DNA of 64,000 nt from Bin80 sp965209015 (GTDB lineage: Bacteria > Bacteroidota > Rhodothermia > Rhodothermales > Bin80), in NCBI GenBank assembly GCA_965209015.1, contig OZ242367.1, positions 2,294,001-2,358,000 of the forward strand. Reading direction: 5' to 3'. The translations under genes were made by a program, and so were the position numbers. Shown piece by piece: positions 17,978 to 27,550 of this stretch. The notes beneath the pieces were generated by a model, which saw nothing but the letters and a program-made list of their open reading frames with translations, did not search any database and was not told the origin of the DNA. The stretch's first letter is position 1. Every line of letters starts with the position of its first letter.

Positions 17978-19176
17978 TCATCGTTCAAATCCCGAACCTC
18001 GGCCGCGCTCTACTCGGCTTTTCTGTGGCTCGCGGGATAGCTCAATTTTCTCTCTGGTATAGGTCTCCTTTAACCAAGTGTATATGGATGGGATGGGGAC
18101 AATATATCCCATCTCTCTTTTTTCTAAAATTCCTTTACTAACAAAATCCTTGAACAATTTTTCTGCTTTACTATCACCGTATTTGTTTATAAATGCAGAC
18201 ATTATTTGCAAGCGAGAAGTAGGATGTCCTACTGAACGATCTGGAATGGAACCTGCTAAACACTGGATTTGGTCGGGTTCAAAACCGTCTACTCGTTGCT
18301 TGTGGTACACCTTACGAGCTTCGTGCCCAGCTTCCAGAACAGAGCTTAATCCGTCAATCGTCGTGACACCACCATTTGCTTTCAGATAATCCGAGACATG
18401 TCTAGCGTAGGAGTGGACATGTCGGGGCCATCCATGTGTCTCCTGCGCGATCGCGTCCATCCATGCCGATGGATCCCCTTTCCCTCTCCCCTCCTTTTTG
18501 ATCCAGTCTTCAATCACTAAGCGCTCGGACTCTTTGCTTAACGCACCCAACTCTACAACACAATCCTCGGAAAACCTCGAAATCCCCAGTTTCCCAAAAG
18601 AGGCCTTTGTCGGCCCCAATCCCGCTGCCAGAAGGATTGCCGGTTTACCCAATTTGCCATTATGGATTCTTTCCAATAGACTTATTACCTCAGACTCTAC
18701 TGGTTTACCAACAAAAACATCAATCTTTTGAGCTTCATCCAGAATCAGAACCACGCCATGATCAGAAATCAAATTTTTCAGTACCTGAATCACGCTTGAG
18801 TCCCCCGAAACTTCTTTTCCGTATTCTCTGGATACCACCTTAGCATCTAGGCCTGTGGTAGTTTGTTTCCGAACAACGTAGGACTCCCCAAGGGTTGGGC
18901 CAGATGGGCAGGGTTGTACAGGTCTTGCACATTAATGTAAACGACCTCCCACCGACTCCCTGATGCTATTGTGTTCAATTCATGCAATAGGGCAGTTTTT
19001 CCCGCACCTGGAGCCCCTTGGATTAGAAAGGTGGTTCCCGTATCGGTGTCTTTTGATCGTTTTAATAACTCTACAAAATCTCTTCTGATGGCTTTTCGCC
19101 CGTGAAAATACGGGGAGGGGCCACGGTCGCGTGCAGCAGTTAGATGGCCGGAGGTCGAAAGTTTTGATCTTGACAT
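17978..19176 (-). pseudogene. AAA-type ATPase gene split by a frameshift
   Basis: Two adjacent minus-strand frames form one protein of about 400 aa. The first (109 aa, from 19176) has HLTAARDRGPSPYFHGRK and Walker A GAPGAGKTALL. The second continues through LGESYVVRKQ, then Walker B VLILDEAQKID, a sensor-like segment LLAAGLG, and a C-terminal winged-helix-like region (LFKDFVSKGILEKREMGYIV). The frames switch by one base around 18884-18895 (coding strand CCCTTGGGGAG), so the first frame ends prematurely at 18847. The GTG at 18838 is unlikely to be a real start, since Walker A and B belong to one domain. Either a pseudogene, a sequencing indel at the G/C run, or programmed slippage. The family resembles P-loop ATPases of mobile or defence islands; its role is unknown. 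Confidence 0.7.
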
Positions 19177-19761
19177 GTTTCGGTATGGGAACTCTCAGTT
19201 AGACATGTCCATAGATGGATTGGTTCCGGCATCTGTCTGGAAATGAACCAGTTTCGCCCCTGCTCATTTTGTCTAAAGCGTACGTACTTTAGATACGATC
19301 AGAGCTCCTAAACACGCCCAGATTCGATACCTGAGACGCAAATTTAGAGCCATTTGGTGCGTTTGAGAGGGATTTAGCACGTAATCCGATCAATTGGGAC
19401 ACCCAATCCATTCAATCGCTATTGTCACACAAATGGTATACTCTGCCCATTAGCAAGAAAGGTGTATACTTAATCCCATGAATTCTTTGACACTGCCCCA
19501 TTGCCGTATCACTTTAACAAGACCAACTCAAAGCCTAGTTAGCCGAATAAACGCCTCCCACCTACTGCTCCTACCAGCCCAGAAACCAATAACTTATCTA
19601 GGTCAGAATTCCGGCGGACTCACTCTCATATCCTAAAGCGTCACTTAAATTGTAGATTCGTAAGAATTGTAGTAAGTTTACCTCCCTGATATTCTTTCAT
19701 CTCTCCCACTCTGGACCTGCTACCTGTTCCTCCTTGCTCTCACGCTAACTCTCCCCCGCTG
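19177..19761. other. Gene-free divergent region between ATPase and PhoD-like gene
   Basis: No gene seen. It contains a 7-bp inverted repeat (TCTAAAG at 19272-19278, CTTTAGA at 19287-19293) about 100 bp upstream of the ATPase start, and two GTATAC-containing sites near 19437 and 19465. The 3' part before 19762 is pyrimidine-rich. Confidence 0.45.
19272..19293. promoter_or_regulatory. Inverted repeat, possible operator
   Basis: TCTAAAG-cgtacgta-CTTTAGA forms a perfect 7-bp dyad with a spacer that is itself partly palindromic. Centre-to-centre spacing of half-sites is 15 bp. It lies upstream of the ATPase gene, so an operator is possible; function is inferred from position only. Confidence 0.3.
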
Positions 19762-22437
19762 ATGATTCGACGTATTATCACCATCCTGATCGCCGGAGTT
19801 ATTGTCTCAAGTTGTACCTCTCCATCAATCAACTTGACCGATTCCCTTCCTAATCAAATCGAGCGAGTCTGGATTGGATCAGATTTCTATGCGAATCGCC
19901 TCATGGATTGGCGATATGCCAACGGTCGAATTGAGTGTCTCGAGGGGGCAAGAGCAAAACCAATGCGAACACTTCATCTGCTGTCACACTATTTGGGTGA
20001 ACAAGAAGGAGAATTTTCAATGTCTGTCCAAACTGGTGCCCTTGAGCCCGTAGATAGCGTCCATGCAAATACTTGGTCCGGATTTCTTATTGGGGCTGGA
20101 GGCTCGCATGTAGACTGGCGAATTTCAAGTCTGGTTCACCATTGGCCTGGGGAAGATGGTGGTCTGATCGTGGGAGTTGATGGTCAGGGTCAGATCATCG
20201 TCCGATCAAATACCAGCGAGGACGGCCCCAAAGGTCCAATGAAAGATATTCCTGCTGAAGCATGGCCTCTGATTGAACCCGAACAATCCACCGGAAGTGT
20301 ACCATTCCATGATCCCCTAGAACTCAGTATTCATGCTCAATCAACCGAAAATGGATATGAACTCTCCGTGACCGCCACAGAACTTGATACACAGAAACCC
20401 TTATCCAAAGCATTATACACTGGATTACCAAATCATTATTTTACGGGAAATGTAGCATTAGTAAGCCATCATAGTCCATCAATGGAAGGCTTGGGATATT
20501 GGTTTGATAACTGGATGATTAGAGGTTCAAAATTCCTTCACGCCCCGGAAAGAGCACTTGGCCCAATCATGTCCGCACTCTATACGGTTAGTAATGAAAC
20601 ACTGAAAATGACCGCACAAATGCCACCCCTTGGGGAGGATGATACTCAAACGGTCAGCCTTGAATTAATGGTGGACGGTAATTGGACTCCCTCTGCATCC
20701 GCCTCAATCATTCCGAATAGTAACACCGCAACACTCCGTGTAGATGACTTTCAGCCAACGACTGACATTCCCTACCGGTTAGTTTATGATCAAGTGACCG
20801 CAAACGGGCCTGAACCTTCTTCCTTTAAAGGCACCATACGCGCTCCTAAAATTGAAGACCAAGAATTTGTACTGGCCTCTCTGAACTGCCAGCATATCTC
20901 AAGGGGTCGTAATCTGGTATGGAATCATAGTACAATCTGGTATCCGCATACTGAATTGTCTGCCTCCGTTGCTAAGCACGATCCTGATTTGCTCTTTTTC
21001 GCCGGAGATCAGATTTATGAGGGTGGACTTGCTGGGATTGTTCGTTCACCACTTGATAAGGCGTACCTTGACTACCATTATCACTGGTACCGATTTATTT
21101 GGTCATTCAGAGATCTGATGAGAGATCGCCCTACAGTAACAATTCCAGATGATCATGATGTATATCATGGAAATATTTGGGGGCATGGTGGAAAAAAGGC
21201 CGAAGGACCATGGATCCCACCGGCTGACAATGGAGGCTACATCATGGATGCCCGCTTTGTCAATGCGGTGCATAACACACAAGTATCTCACCTTCCCGAC
21301 CCATTTGATCCCACACCTATTGAGCAAGGTATTAGTGTATACTATACAGATTTGACCTATGGGGATCTTAGTTTTGCGATTATAGCAGACCGAATGTGGA
21401 AATCGGCGCCTCGAATCGTCATTCCAGAAGCCCAGGCTCGGAATGGTTGGCCTGAAGATCCAGAGTATGACGCAACCACCATCACAGACGCATATCTACT
21501 TGGGCCCAGACAGCTAAAGTTCTTGAATCATTGGTCACATCAGTTTCCTGATAATGTCTGGATGAAAGTGATGCTTTCTCAAACGCTGTTCAGTAACCTT
21601 GCAACACTTCCAAGCGGGTCAACAGACGACCGTATTGTTCCACAAATGAGATATGCCAAACCAGGAGAATATATTGCCGATGATCACTTAGGGACAGACA
21701 TGGATTCAAATGGATGGCCACAAAGTGGTCGAAATCGTGCCCTGAGTGTGATCCGCAAAGGGTTTGCCTTCCATGTTGCCGGAGATCAACATCTCGGAAG
21801 TTTTATTCAGTACGGTATTGACGACTTTGGAGATGGCCCGAATGCATTTATCTCACCCGCCATCGCTAATGTATGGCCCCGGCGCTGGTTTCCCCCAGAA
21901 CCTGGAGGAAATCGGAAGCCCGAAGATCCACCATATACAGGGGAACACTTTGACGGCTTTGGGAATCGAATGACCGTTCGTGCAGTTGCAAATCCAGTTC
22001 AAAGCGGACGCTCCCCCGAAGCACTTTATGATCGAGTGCCTGGATACGGGATCATCCGATTTAATCGTAGAGACCGTACGGTCACTGCCGAAGCATGGCC
22101 ACGTTGGATTAATCCTACTGATGAAGATGCTTATCAGTACCCAGGCTGGCCAATCACCGTTACCCAAGAAAGTAATTACGGCCGAGAGCCAGCTGGTTAT
22201 TTACCCCCGATAGATGTAAATGGACTCACCGAGCCTGTGTTGACCCTTGTTGAGGAAACCATGCTGGATACCCTGTACACGATCCGCTTGTCAGATCTAC
22301 CATATCGGGCGAAAGTTTTCAATCCGGATGGTTCATACACAGCTATTCTCGGCGATCAATCCGCAAACCAGACATCTCTGACTGGACTTCGTATAGATTC
22401 GCTTCAAACTATTGAACCTATCCTCGTAACGTTTTGA
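19762..22437 (+). CDS. PhoD-like metallophosphatase lipoprotein
   Basis: Predicted lipoprotein (891 aa; signal peptide ending at lipobox VSSC) of the alkaline phosphatase D family, which hydrolyses phosphomono- or diesters outside the cytoplasm with an Fe/Ca-type metal centre. An N-terminal beta-rich region of about 330 residues, from VWIGSDFYANRLMDW, is probably a lectin-like domain. The PhoD domain follows, with metal-binding motifs in order: LNCQHI, FFAGDQIYEGG, DDHDVYHGN and FHVAGDQHLGS. All four blocks are intact. It is longer than B. subtilis PhoD (583 aa) because of the extra N-terminal domain. Its stop overlaps the TTG start of the sulfatase gene, so the two are co-translated. The natural ester is unknown. 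Confidence 0.88.
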   Translation: MIRRIITILIAGVIVSSCTSPSINLTDSLPNQIERVWIGSDFYANRLMDWRYANGRIECLEGARAKPMRTLHLLSHYLGEQEGEFSMSVQTGALEPVDSVHANTWSGFLIGAGGSHVDWRISSLVHHWPGEDGGLIVGVDGQGQIIVRSNTSEDGPKGPMKDIPAEAWPLIEPEQSTGSVPFHDPLELSIHAQSTENGYELSVTATELDTQKPLSKALYTGLPNHYFTGNVALVSHHSPSMEGLGYWFDNWMIRGSKFLHAPERALGPIMSALYTVSNETLKMTAQMPPLGEDDTQTVSLELMVDGNWTPSASASIIPNSNTATLRVDDFQPTTDIPYRLVYDQVTANGPEPSSFKGTIRAPKIEDQEFVLASLNCQHISRGRNLVWNHSTIWYPHTELSASVAKHDPDLLFFAGDQIYEGGLAGIVRSPLDKAYLDYHYHWYRFIWSFRDLMRDRPTVTIPDDHDVYHGNIWGHGGKKAEGPWIPPADNGGYIMDARFVNAVHNTQVSHLPDPFDPTPIEQGISVYYTDLTYGDLSFAIIADRMWKSAPRIVIPEAQARNGWPEDPEYDATTITDAYLLGPRQLKFLNHWSHQFPDNVWMKVMLSQTLFSNLATLPSGSTDDRIVPQMRYAKPGEYIADDHLGTDMDSNGWPQSGRNRALSVIRKGFAFHVAGDQHLGSFIQYGIDDFGDGPNAFISPAIANVWPRRWFPPEPGGNRKPEDPPYTGEHFDGFGNRMTVRAVANPVQSGRSPEALYDRVPGYGIIRFNRRDRTVTAEAWPRWINPTDEDAYQYPGWPITVTQESNYGREPAGYLPPIDVNGLTEPVLTLVEETMLDTLYTIRLSDLPYRAKVFNPDGSYTAILGDQSANQTSLTGLRIDSLQTIEPILVTF

Positions 22438-23843
22438 ATCGCTCAGTAATAATTGTCGCACTACTGCTGTTGACCGCATGTGGTCAACAGCAGCCCAATG
22501 TGGTCTTCATTCTAGTTGACGATCTAGGATGGATTGACACAGGTATCTATGGAAGCACTTTTTATCAGACTCCACATATTGATGAGTTAGCATCCAATGG
22601 GACTCGATTTACTCAGTTTTATGCGGCAAGCCCCGTCTGTTCCCCTACACGTGCCAGTATCATGACTGGGAAGCACCCTGCCAGACTTCAGATTACAAAT
22701 TGGATTGGAGGTAGACAAAATGATATTCTCCTCCAAGCTGACTATCAAAGGGCCTTACCTCTTGAAGAGGTCACCATTGGAGAGGTGTTCCAAGAGGCAG
22801 GCTACAAAACTGCCTACATTGGAAAATGGCATCTAGGAACTGGGGACTTTCGCGCCGAAGCACATGGATTTGAAACCGTGCTTGCATCGAATGATGCCGG
22901 ACGACCTGGATCCTACTTCGCACCATATATTGATCCACATTTTCCTGCCTCCAATGTGCCCGATCTTGACTCTGATGCAGATAGCACCTACTTGACAGAT
23001 CGTCTCACAGATCAAGCAGTGAACTTTATCCATACTCAGCAAGAAGAGCCATTCCTGCTTCTACTTTCTCACTATGGCGTACATACCCCTTTGCAAGCTA
23101 AACCATCGGATATCCAACGATTCAACAAAAACGAACGATCTAGTGACTTACAGGAGGAGTCCTTCGGTAGCGTAACTCGAACAGTCCAAGACCATGCAAT
23201 TTATGCCGCAATGATCGCCTCTGTGGATGAAAGCGTTGGGCGAATCCTTCAAGCATTAGAAGAGACAGGGCTGACAAAGAATACGATTATTATCTTCACT
23301 TCGGATAATGGAGGATTATCTACATTGCACAAAAATCGTAATACAGCACCAACGGCTAATCTCCCCCTTCGGGCAGGTAAGGGATGGTTATATGAAGGGG
23401 GGATTCGGATCCCATTGATCATTCAAGGAGCAAATGATCTCCCTTCAACTATCCATATCCCAGGTACAACGGACGATCTATTTCCAACTATTGCAAATTT
23501 GGCGAAAATCTCAGTTTCCTCAACCACTGATGGGATTGATCTATTTGCACTCCCGAGTCCTCAGAGAGATCTTTTCTGGCATTTCCCTCACTACCATGGC
23601 TCGGGCAATCGTCCTTCGGGGGCCATACGTTCTGGCAGATATAAAGTTATTGAGTGGTTTGAGACCGATTCTGCTCAGCTATTTGATCTTGAATCGGACC
23701 CAGGGGAAACCACAGATATTCGTCAATTTGAACCCCACATAACCCAAGAGTTACTGTTTCGTCTTAGATCCTGGCGAAATATGGTTGATGCGGGCATGCC
23801 CCGCCCAAATCCAGAGTATGATGACCAATCAGACGATCTTTAA
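22434..23843 (+). CDS. Sulfatase lipoprotein (arylsulfatase family, Cys-type)
   Basis: Secreted sulfatase of 469 aa that removes sulfate esters. A TTG start overlapping the upstream stop gives a short lipoprotein signal peptide with lipobox LTAC; no other start preserves it. Asp29-Asp30 in ILVDDLGW are metal ligands. The signature C69-S-P-T-R carries the Cys that must be converted to formylglycine for activity. Further blocks are YIGKWHLG, IIFTSDNGG and AGKGWLYEGGIRIP. All match family S1 sulfatases. No maturase (FGE or anSME) is encoded in the window, so one must exist elsewhere. The neighbouring phosphatase and DUF1080 proteins suggest work on a sulfated and phosphorylated glycan. Confidence 0.92.
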   Translation: MNRSVIIVALLLLTACGQQQPNVVFILVDDLGWIDTGIYGSTFYQTPHIDELASNGTRFTQFYAASPVCSPTRASIMTGKHPARLQITNWIGGRQNDILLQADYQRALPLEEVTIGEVFQEAGYKTAYIGKWHLGTGDFRAEAHGFETVLASNDAGRPGSYFAPYIDPHFPASNVPDLDSDADSTYLTDRLTDQAVNFIHTQQEEPFLLLLSHYGVHTPLQAKPSDIQRFNKNERSSDLQEESFGSVTRTVQDHAIYAAMIASVDESVGRILQALEETGLTKNTIIIFTSDNGGLSTLHKNRNTAPTANLPLRAGKGWLYEGGIRIPLIIQGANDLPSTIHIPGTTDDLFPTIANLAKISVSSTTDGIDLFALPSPQRDLFWHFPHYHGSGNRPSGAIRSGRYKVIEWFETDSAQLFDLESDPGETTDIRQFEPHITQELLFRLRSWRNMVDAGMPRPNPEYDDQSDDL

Positions 23844-24030
23844 ATTTGTTCGGAATCAAATGAACTACATCTGTAATTGCCTAGATATATTTCGGGACAC
23901 CCCCGACGGACGACATGCCCCCCTCCTCACCGCATGCTTCACATTCTTGTCAAGATCGTTATAGATACGATGACAACAATTGATGATCTTTGATTCACTA
24001 TCTTTCAACTACACTTACCCCTCATTTACC

Positions 24031-25431
24031 ATGCTACGTACAATCATACTCATCTGTATTACAACTACCACCGTAAAGATCAGCCATGCACAGGATTGGA
24101 CTTTACTTGTGGATGGAAGTGATCTTTCTGGATGGGAGAAACTTGGAGGCGAGGCTTCCTACACTGCAACCAATGGAGAGGTTACTGGAACCACCACTGA
24201 AAATACGCCAAACACATTCTTGGCGACCAAACAAACCTACGATGATTTTGCACTCAGTGTTGAAGTATGGGTAGATCCTACTATCAATTCTGGAATACAG
24301 ATTCGAAGTGAATCGAATGAAGATTACCTCAACGGACGGGTACATGGCTACCAAGTTGAAGTTGATCCGAGCCCCCGAGCCTGGAGTGGTGGAATCTATG
24401 ATGAGGCTCGAAGGGGTTGGTTATATCCGTTGTCTGTGAATGAAGACTGCCGCTCGGCCTTCAATACAGAGGAATGGAATCATTACTATGTAGAGGCCAT
24501 CGGCCCCTCCATCCGAACTTGGATCAACGATGTACCCTGCGCAGCTCTTTACGACAACATGACCGCCTCCGGCTTTATCGCACTCCAGGTACACAGTGTC
24601 TCCAACTCAGAACAGGCTGGACGTAATGTACGCTGGCGGAATATTAGAGTCATGGACAAAGATGTGTCTCCACGGCCTTGGACGGAAAACTATGTGGTAA
24701 ATCTGGTTCCAAATACGCTTAGTGAACAGGAAATCGCGCAAGGATTTTCTCTCCTGTTTGATGGAAGTACGACCGATGGTTGGCGGGGGGCGGGCAAAGA
24801 AATCTTCCCAGAAAAAGGCTGGCAAATTCAGGACGGAGTCCTGATGGTTGAATCCTCTGGAGGTGACGAAGCAGCGTATGGAGGAGATATTGTGACCTCT
24901 GATGAGTATTCCACGTTTGAGTTTAGCCTTGACTTTAAGCTCACCGAAGGCGCAAACAGCGGAATCAAATACTTCATTACTGAATCCTATGGTAGCGATG
25001 CCTCTGCGATTGGGCTGGAATACCAACTTCTGGACGATGAACACCATCCTGATGCTACCCAAGGTGCCGCAGGCAATCGAACCCTGGGATCGCTCTACGA
25101 TCTGATCCCCGCAGACAAAGGGAAAATGGTTCGGTCACCCGGTGAATGGAATCGAGCCCGCATTGTTGTATCTGGAACACGATTGGATGAAATATTCGTA
25201 CGGAATTCAATCCTTCAATCGGAATTTGTGGGATCACATGTTGAGCATTGGCTCAATGATCGTAAGGTACTGGTATATGAGCGTGGTACCCCAGCATTTG
25301 ATGCCTTGGTCGCACGAAGTAAATATGTTGTCTGGGAAGGGTTTGGACACTGGCCCCAAGGTCATATTCTATTGCAGGATCACGGGGATGAAGTTCATTT
25401 TCGTAGTATTAAAATTCGCAAAATTGACTAG
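24031..25431 (+). CDS. Secreted protein with two DUF1080 (3-keto-disaccharide hydrolase-like) domains
   Basis: Exported protein of 466 aa. The ATG at 24031 starts a signal peptide (MLRTIILICITTTTV... cut after SHAQ); the longer TTG-led frame adds an unlikely leader. Two concanavalin-like DUF1080 domains are in tandem. The first (about 20-205) has LVDGSDLSGWEKLGGEA, SGIQIRSES and a GYQVEVDP block. The second (about 235-465) starts LLFDGSTTDGWRG and has NSGIKYFIT, GLEYQLLDDEHHPDA, HWLNDRKVLVYERG and a terminal GHILLQDHGDEVHFRSIKIR. This family includes glycoside hydrolases that cleave 3-keto-glucosides. Together with the Gfo/Idh/MocA gene 98 bp downstream it fits an oxidation-assisted glycoside breakdown route. 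Domain call is firm, activity inferred. Confidence 0.85.
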   Translation: MLRTIILICITTTTVKISHAQDWTLLVDGSDLSGWEKLGGEASYTATNGEVTGTTTENTPNTFLATKQTYDDFALSVEVWVDPTINSGIQIRSESNEDYLNGRVHGYQVEVDPSPRAWSGGIYDEARRGWLYPLSVNEDCRSAFNTEEWNHYYVEAIGPSIRTWINDVPCAALYDNMTASGFIALQVHSVSNSEQAGRNVRWRNIRVMDKDVSPRPWTENYVVNLVPNTLSEQEIAQGFSLLFDGSTTDGWRGAGKEIFPEKGWQIQDGVLMVESSGGDEAAYGGDIVTSDEYSTFEFSLDFKLTEGANSGIKYFITESYGSDASAIGLEYQLLDDEHHPDATQGAAGNRTLGSLYDLIPADKGKMVRSPGEWNRARIVVSGTRLDEIFVRNSILQSEFVGSHVEHWLNDRKVLVYERGTPAFDALVARSKYVVWEGFGHWPQGHILLQDHGDEVHFRSIKIRKID

Positions 25432-25528
25432 GAGCCAATTTGAGTGTCACTTGCTATAAGAGACTTCATTGGAACTCCGCCGGAGAAGACCACCAATATA
25501 GATTTGAATTCGTCTCACTGCCGCCATC

Positions 25529-26524
25529 ATGAGCGACCATCAACTTCGGTGGGGAGTTTTGTCAGGTGCCCGAATCGCCCAACAAAAAGTCATCCCCGCC
25601 ATTCAGGATAGCCAACGAGGGACCGTGAAGGCGATTGCCTCACGTCATTGTAGTCAAGCAAGCCAGATCGCTCAAGAGCATCGAATTCCCGTGGTTTGCC
25701 CAACATATGATCACCTAATCAACCTAGATACCATTGATGCAGTCTACATCCCACTACCCAATCACTTACATGTCAAATGGGCATGCAAAGCGGTCAAGGC
25801 TGGAAAGCATGTGTTATGCGAAAAACCGCTGGGACTTAACGAATCAGATGTTCATCGTCTTCGGCACATCTCTAAGGATTATCCAGAATTGGTGATTGCC
25901 GAGGCATTTATGTATCGACACCATCCCCAATGGATTTATACGCACGAATTGATTCGATCTGGAAGTATTGGGGAGCTACGACAGGTCCATGTACACTTTT
26001 CTTATGAGAATCTGGATCCAGATAATATTCGAAACAAAGTAGAATTTGGAGGCGGAGCTCTCATGGATATTGGCTGCTATGGTATTTCGGTGGCACGCTG
26101 GCTCTTTGGTACAGAGCCAATCCAGATATGCGCGCAGATGAAGCGACACCCAAAATTCAAAACAGACATCTTGACGACTGTGCTACTGGATTTTGCTCAA
26201 GGGAGTGCCACCGTTGTTTGTGGAACCCAGATGTGCCGATCACAGTCCGTACAGTTGATCGGATCTGAAGGGCGGATTATCTTACCGATGCCGTTCAATA
26301 TTCCCCCAAATGAGCATGCCCAGTTGGATCTATTAAAAAATTTTGATGTCAGCACCCATAACTTGCAATCATCTGACCAATTTTCAGAACAGTGCGATGC
26401 GTTTGCGGGGGCCGTATTTGACGGGCAACCATTTCCCACGCCTATTGCTGATTCTCTTCATAATATGCGAGTTATTGATGCGTGTTTTCGGAGCGAACAG
26501 GAACATGCTTGGATTTCCTGCTAA
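25529..26524 (+). CDS. Gfo/Idh/MocA-family NAD(P)-dependent sugar oxidoreductase
   Basis: Oxidoreductase of 331 aa with an N-terminal Rossmann fold (WGVLSGARIAQQKVIPAI) and the diagnostic EKPLGLNESD motif, whose Lys takes part in catalysis. The C-terminal alpha/beta domain has GGGALMDIGCYGISVARWLFG, where the conserved D-x-x-x-H region of the family appears as DIGCYG. It resembles dehydrogenases of the dihydrodiol/D-xylose dehydrogenase group. No signal peptide is visible, so it is cytoplasmic, unlike its exported neighbours. It could oxidise the sugar released by the upstream hydrolases. Substrate not determinable from sequence. Confidence 0.88.
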   Translation: MSDHQLRWGVLSGARIAQQKVIPAIQDSQRGTVKAIASRHCSQASQIAQEHRIPVVCPTYDHLINLDTIDAVYIPLPNHLHVKWACKAVKAGKHVLCEKPLGLNESDVHRLRHISKDYPELVIAEAFMYRHHPQWIYTHELIRSGSIGELRQVHVHFSYENLDPDNIRNKVEFGGGALMDIGCYGISVARWLFGTEPIQICAQMKRHPKFKTDILTTVLLDFAQGSATVVCGTQMCRSQSVQLIGSEGRIILPMPFNIPPNEHAQLDLLKNFDVSTHNLQSSDQFSEQCDAFAGAVFDGQPFPTPIADSLHNMRVIDACFRSEQEHAWISC

Positions 26525-26706
26525 TTCATGCACCGCTGCCCACCCATCTTCATTCCCAATCCATGAACCATCGTGACTGGACTCGCCTTGGCATTACCCA
26601 CAATAGTCTGCCGCCTCTGCCCCGTAGCATATTCACAGTACCCAGAAAGCAGACGACATGCAATTCACCTCTACAGCATACATGCTTCCCGGTAATCCAG
26701 TCTACT

Positions 26707-27459
26707 ATGCTGAACCTTGGCCGTAGTATTCGTCTGGCAATCTTCCTTTTTCTGATTGCTGCTTGTACACTCCAGGTGAGTGCTCAGGATACAGGATTCC
26801 AGTTTGCGAGGGTTTGGTATGAAAGTCATCCAGGACTGAGGGAGAGTGCTTGGGCCACAGATTATCCGACCGCAGAATACAATCTTCATGAAGCAATTAA
26901 TCGAACAACTGGTCTTCAATTGGAAGGACCGCCGGTAGTGGTCTCTTTGAAGGATTCTCGAATTTTCGAATTTGCAGTCCTTTACCTGACTGAACCTGGA
27001 TATTGGCGTACGAATGAGGAGGAAGTAGTGAATCTTCGTCGATATCTGGATCGGGGTGGATTTCTGATAATTGATGACTTTCACGATTATGGACGTGGGT
27101 ACACCGGACCGCAATGGGATAATATGTACAAGAATATCAAGCGGGTATTCCCAGACCGCGAGCCCGTCGAACTGACCGCCGACCATCCAGTCTGGCAGAT
27201 TTATTATGATATTGATCCTGACGACGCCATTTCAACTAAGAATAGTGGATCTTGGCGTTGGGGGAGAATGGGATTTAAACCAGACGATGATATCTACTAC
27301 GCGATACTAGATGATGCTGGCAGGCCCATGATCATCATCTGTTACAATCAAGATATTGGAGATGGTTGGGAATGGCCAGGTGGTCGTAACTTAGGCACTG
27401 CATCTACGGTCAGTTTCCAGATGGCAATTAACTTTATCCTCTTCACGCTTACTCACTAA
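26707..27459 (+). CDS. Exported DUF4159 domain protein
   Basis: Protein of 250 aa with a signal peptide cut after QVSAQ and a DUF4159 domain covering nearly all of the mature part. Typical blocks are FQFARVWYES, RRYLDRGGFLIIDDFHDYG and the C-terminal GTASTVSFQMAINFILFTLTH. The upstream in-frame extension to 26482 overlaps the oxidoreductase gene and looks non-coding, so I take ATG 26707. DUF4159 proteins are often encoded near MoxR-type ATPases in Bacteroidota and planctomycetes and have no established activity; here no MoxR gene is nearby. Last gene of the secreted catabolic cluster; the next gene converges. Confidence 0.85.
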   Translation: MLNLGRSIRLAIFLFLIAACTLQVSAQDTGFQFARVWYESHPGLRESAWATDYPTAEYNLHEAINRTTGLQLEGPPVVVSLKDSRIFEFAVLYLTEPGYWRTNEEEVVNLRRYLDRGGFLIIDDFHDYGRGYTGPQWDNMYKNIKRVFPDREPVELTADHPVWQIYYDIDPDDAISTKNSGSWRWGRMGFKPDDDIYYAILDDAGRPMIIICYNQDIGDGWEWPGGRNLGTASTVSFQMAINFILFTLTH

Positions 27460-27550
27460 CCAAGAAGTTGATACCGACTGGACAAATTTTCGTGTAGCTC
27501 CTTGGTGACTAGGGACTTGCCGACTGTATTCTCATAGAATCTGCAGTGTT

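Noticed and set aside
17940..18005. Possible tRNA T-arm (GTTCAAATC)
   Set aside because: The flanking bases cannot form the T stem, and no acceptor or anticodon arm fits. It overlaps the ATPase 3' end.
18838..18838. GTG at 18838 as a genuine start of a separate ATPase gene
   Set aside because: The upstream frame already holds the Walker A part and the downstream one Walker B, so one domain would be split. A frameshift explains it better.
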